Assembly (NCBI RefSeq): GCF_001949145.1
Contig: NW_019091493.1
Span: 167,801 to 231,800 of the forward strand
Reading direction: 5' to 3'
Source: Acanthaster planci
Taxonomy: Eukaryota > Echinodermata > Asteroidea > Valvatida > Acanthasteridae
DNA length: 64,000 nt
The notes under the pieces were generated by a model, which searched no databases, was not told where the DNA came from, and saw only the letters and a list, made by a program, of their open reading frames with translations. The position numbers and the translations under genes were made by a program. Below are positions 63,401 to 64,000 of this stretch, piece by piece (the first letter of the stretch is position 1; the number at the start of each line of letters is the position of its first letter).

Positions 63401-63850
63401 ACCATGTGATTCTGGGGCAAGCTTTTGCTTAGTAACGTAAGAGATGCCTTGCACCAATACACTGTTTTCAATAGATAAGGGCACAAAGGAACCAGTCCAT
63501 TCCAGAGATGGTGGTTGCTATGCAAAAGCTTGCCCCCGAATCACAAGGTATAGCAACAGTGCCTTCTGTCTGTTGTGTCTGTTAAACTGTTATGCTTATG
63601 TGCCATAAGATACACAGCATACCAGATTTTATTGAAATTTAACTTGGAAAAGGCTCATTACATTTACCTGAGCCTGTGGGGCCTTCTCCTGCAGGGCTTT
63701 GATTGCCGTGCAGGCCGTCTGCAGCTGGGCTCTGAAGTAGCTGGCCATCTGGGACTGCATGGCCTTGATGCCCTCGGCGTCCTGCACCAGGCTGTTGTAC
63801 TCCGTCTTGATCCGCTGCAGTCGCTGCATCATCTCGCTGGGATTGAGCTG
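60382..63850 (-). CDS. SKA1: SKA1-like kinetochore protein, 3' part of gene
   Basis: Six exons are supported: 63668-63850, 62737-62886, 62237-62297, 61442-61545, 60537-60656 and 60382-60441. Junctions are GT/AG and phases match except where an exon is probably missing between 61442 and 60656. The visible order is a coiled coil (about 60 residues, ending IKALQEKAP), an acidic linker (about 70 residues), then a region that aligns with the SKA1 C-terminal winged-helix domain. The aligned parts are FIPLSEEELQSV...RGRVKLADVNA, VYKALFEHF and LTIQDMSKKGLRITG, ending KVLRALKILHMSRNGAVKLL. SKA1 works with SKA2 and SKA3 at the outer kinetochore, where this domain binds microtubules. Similarity is modest and judged from memory. 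The N-terminal coding sequence lies beyond position 64000. Confidence 0.68.
60537..60656 (-). CDS. SKA1: SKA1-like winged-helix exon 2
   Basis: This exon has 40 codons, phase 0 at both ends, VYKALFEHFKV through TGEAKLK. It parallels the LYHRF...ADIKEFTTLKADKKF part of SKA1. The acceptor attgaag has a poor pyrimidine tract. The donor is gtgcgt. Confidence 0.7.
60839..60937 (-). CDS. Tentative SKA1-like exon bridging the winged helix
   Basis: This 33-codon open stretch lies between a good acceptor (ctttcctgttcaag) and a weak donor (gtcacag), phase 0 at both ends, as needed. It is in the right place for the helix expected after ADVNA. The sequence (ending PVAFHRSRK) only loosely resembles that helix, so it may be chance. 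Confidence 0.3.
61442..61545 (-). CDS. SKA1: SKA1-like winged-helix exon 1
   Basis: This exon is 104 bases, phase 1 to phase 0, KRARNEGFIPLSEEEL to RVKLADVNA. It aligns with the opening of the SKA1 microtubule-binding domain (human VPSYMKSRLTYNQIND). The acceptor is cgtttcag and the donor gtaagta. Confidence 0.75.
61761..61903 (-). repeat. SINE tail, reversed, inside a 19-bp palindromic frame
   Basis: A 19-base inverted repeat (ggatggatttgcgccgggg) sits at both ends. Between the arms is the minus-strand 3' body of the SINE at 61966. The copy lies in the intron between SKA1-like exons. Confidence 0.75.
61966..62135 (+). repeat. tRNA-derived SINE
   Basis: The A-box-like tggtcgagtggttaag and B-box-like ggtttcaagtccc are about 35 bases apart, as in a tRNA(Ser/Leu)-like head. 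The body is cacaagccttcgggg followed by gcaaacactgagtagacagt. The same body occurs at 36696 and, reversed, at 61796. It is not called a real tRNA because the acceptor stem and anticodon loop cannot be built. Confidence 0.82.
62237..62297 (-). CDS. SKA1: SKA1-like linker exon B
   Basis: This exon is 61 bases, phase 0 to phase 1, EPSGKTKKISGNITPELSQA. The acceptor is tgttgcag and the donor gtaaga. The split codon completes as Asp with the next exon. Confidence 0.65.
62737..62886 (-). CDS. SKA1: SKA1-like linker exon A
   Basis: This exon has 50 codons, phase 0 at both ends. It is acidic, with GNETEETTKENPAQ at the end. The acceptor is taken as ttcagag to keep phase. The donor is gtcagt. Confidence 0.65.
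63389..63561. mobile_element. 173-bp MITE in SKA1-like intron
   Basis: Terminal inverted repeats of about 40 bases, starting cactgttgctatacc, match with about three differences. Both contain gcaagcttttgc. The element lies about 100 bases downstream, in transcription sense, of the coiled-coil exon. No clear target duplication is seen. Confidence 0.85.
63668..63850 (-). CDS. SKA1: SKA1-like coiled-coil exon
   Basis: This exon has 61 codons, phase 0 at both ends, beginning QLNPSEMMQRLQRIK. It is alanine- and glutamine-rich with heptad-like spacing, and GC-rich against its surroundings. The acceptor is ctgttcag and the donor gtaaatg. Confidence 0.75.
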
Positions 63851-64000
63851 CTGAACAGGTTAAAAGATTAAACTCTACATGAGCAGTTCCTGCTGTCGGT
63901 GGCATAAAGCAGTGCCAGCAAGTATGTGTGGGGGGAGGGAAGTGAGTAATGATTAACTGGATGCAGTGTTGTAGTCAAGACCAGGCAGTCCAAGACCGAG

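Noticed and set aside
63668-63850. Coiled-coil exon read as SKA2 rather than SKA1
   Set aside because: The helix also resembles SKA2, but downstream exons in phase add a SKA1-type winged helix that SKA2 lacks.

Overview
This is a stretch of animal nuclear genome, not a prokaryotic one. Coding sequence occurs as short exons bounded by GT/AG splice signals whose phases match from exon to exon. The spacer is AT-rich and full of small inverted-repeat transposons and tRNA-derived SINEs, and the palindrome TACATGTA recurs throughout. The gene set and repeat style suggest a marine invertebrate, most likely a deuterostome (echinoderm, hemichordate or cephalochordate). I cannot fix the species from sequence alone.

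Three genes are supported, all on the minus strand. (1) Positions 10646-24050 hold the first five coding exons (285 codons, about half) of a sodium- and chloride-dependent SLC6 transporter of the GABA/taurine/creatine type. The rest of the gene is not seen in 1-10645 and probably lies beyond the left edge. (2) Positions 42468-54590 hold a complete nine-exon gene for a 394-residue AGC-family kinase, best matched to RSKR (ribosomal protein S6 kinase-related, formerly SGK494). It has a predicted N-myristoylation start. (3) Positions 60382-63850 hold the 3' part of a gene resembling SKA1, a spindle and kinetochore microtubule-binding subunit: a coiled coil, an acidic linker and a winged-helix C-terminus. 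Its 5' end lies beyond the right edge. These genes have unrelated roles and nothing suggests joint function.

Layout: 1-10645 is non-coding, probably intronic, with a 545-base assembly gap at 6387-6931. 10646-24050 is the transporter. 24051-42467 is an 18 kb intergenic region with a fold-back minisatellite element, a hAT-like MITE, other MITEs, SINE pieces and a strong 72-base hairpin. 42468-54590 is the kinase, with repeats in its larger introns and a TTAA-flanked MITE directly after its stop codon. 54591-60381 is intergenic. 60382-64000 is the SKA1-like gene, with an intronic SINE palindrome and a MITE.

No CRISPR array, operon, genuine tRNA or rRNA gene, or new enzymatic system is visible. 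The best leads are the fold-back minisatellite, the inverted-repeat element with two opposed start codons in the transporter's first intron, the miRNA-like hairpin, the MITE that may supply the kinase gene's poly(A) signal, and the divergent SKA1-like protein.
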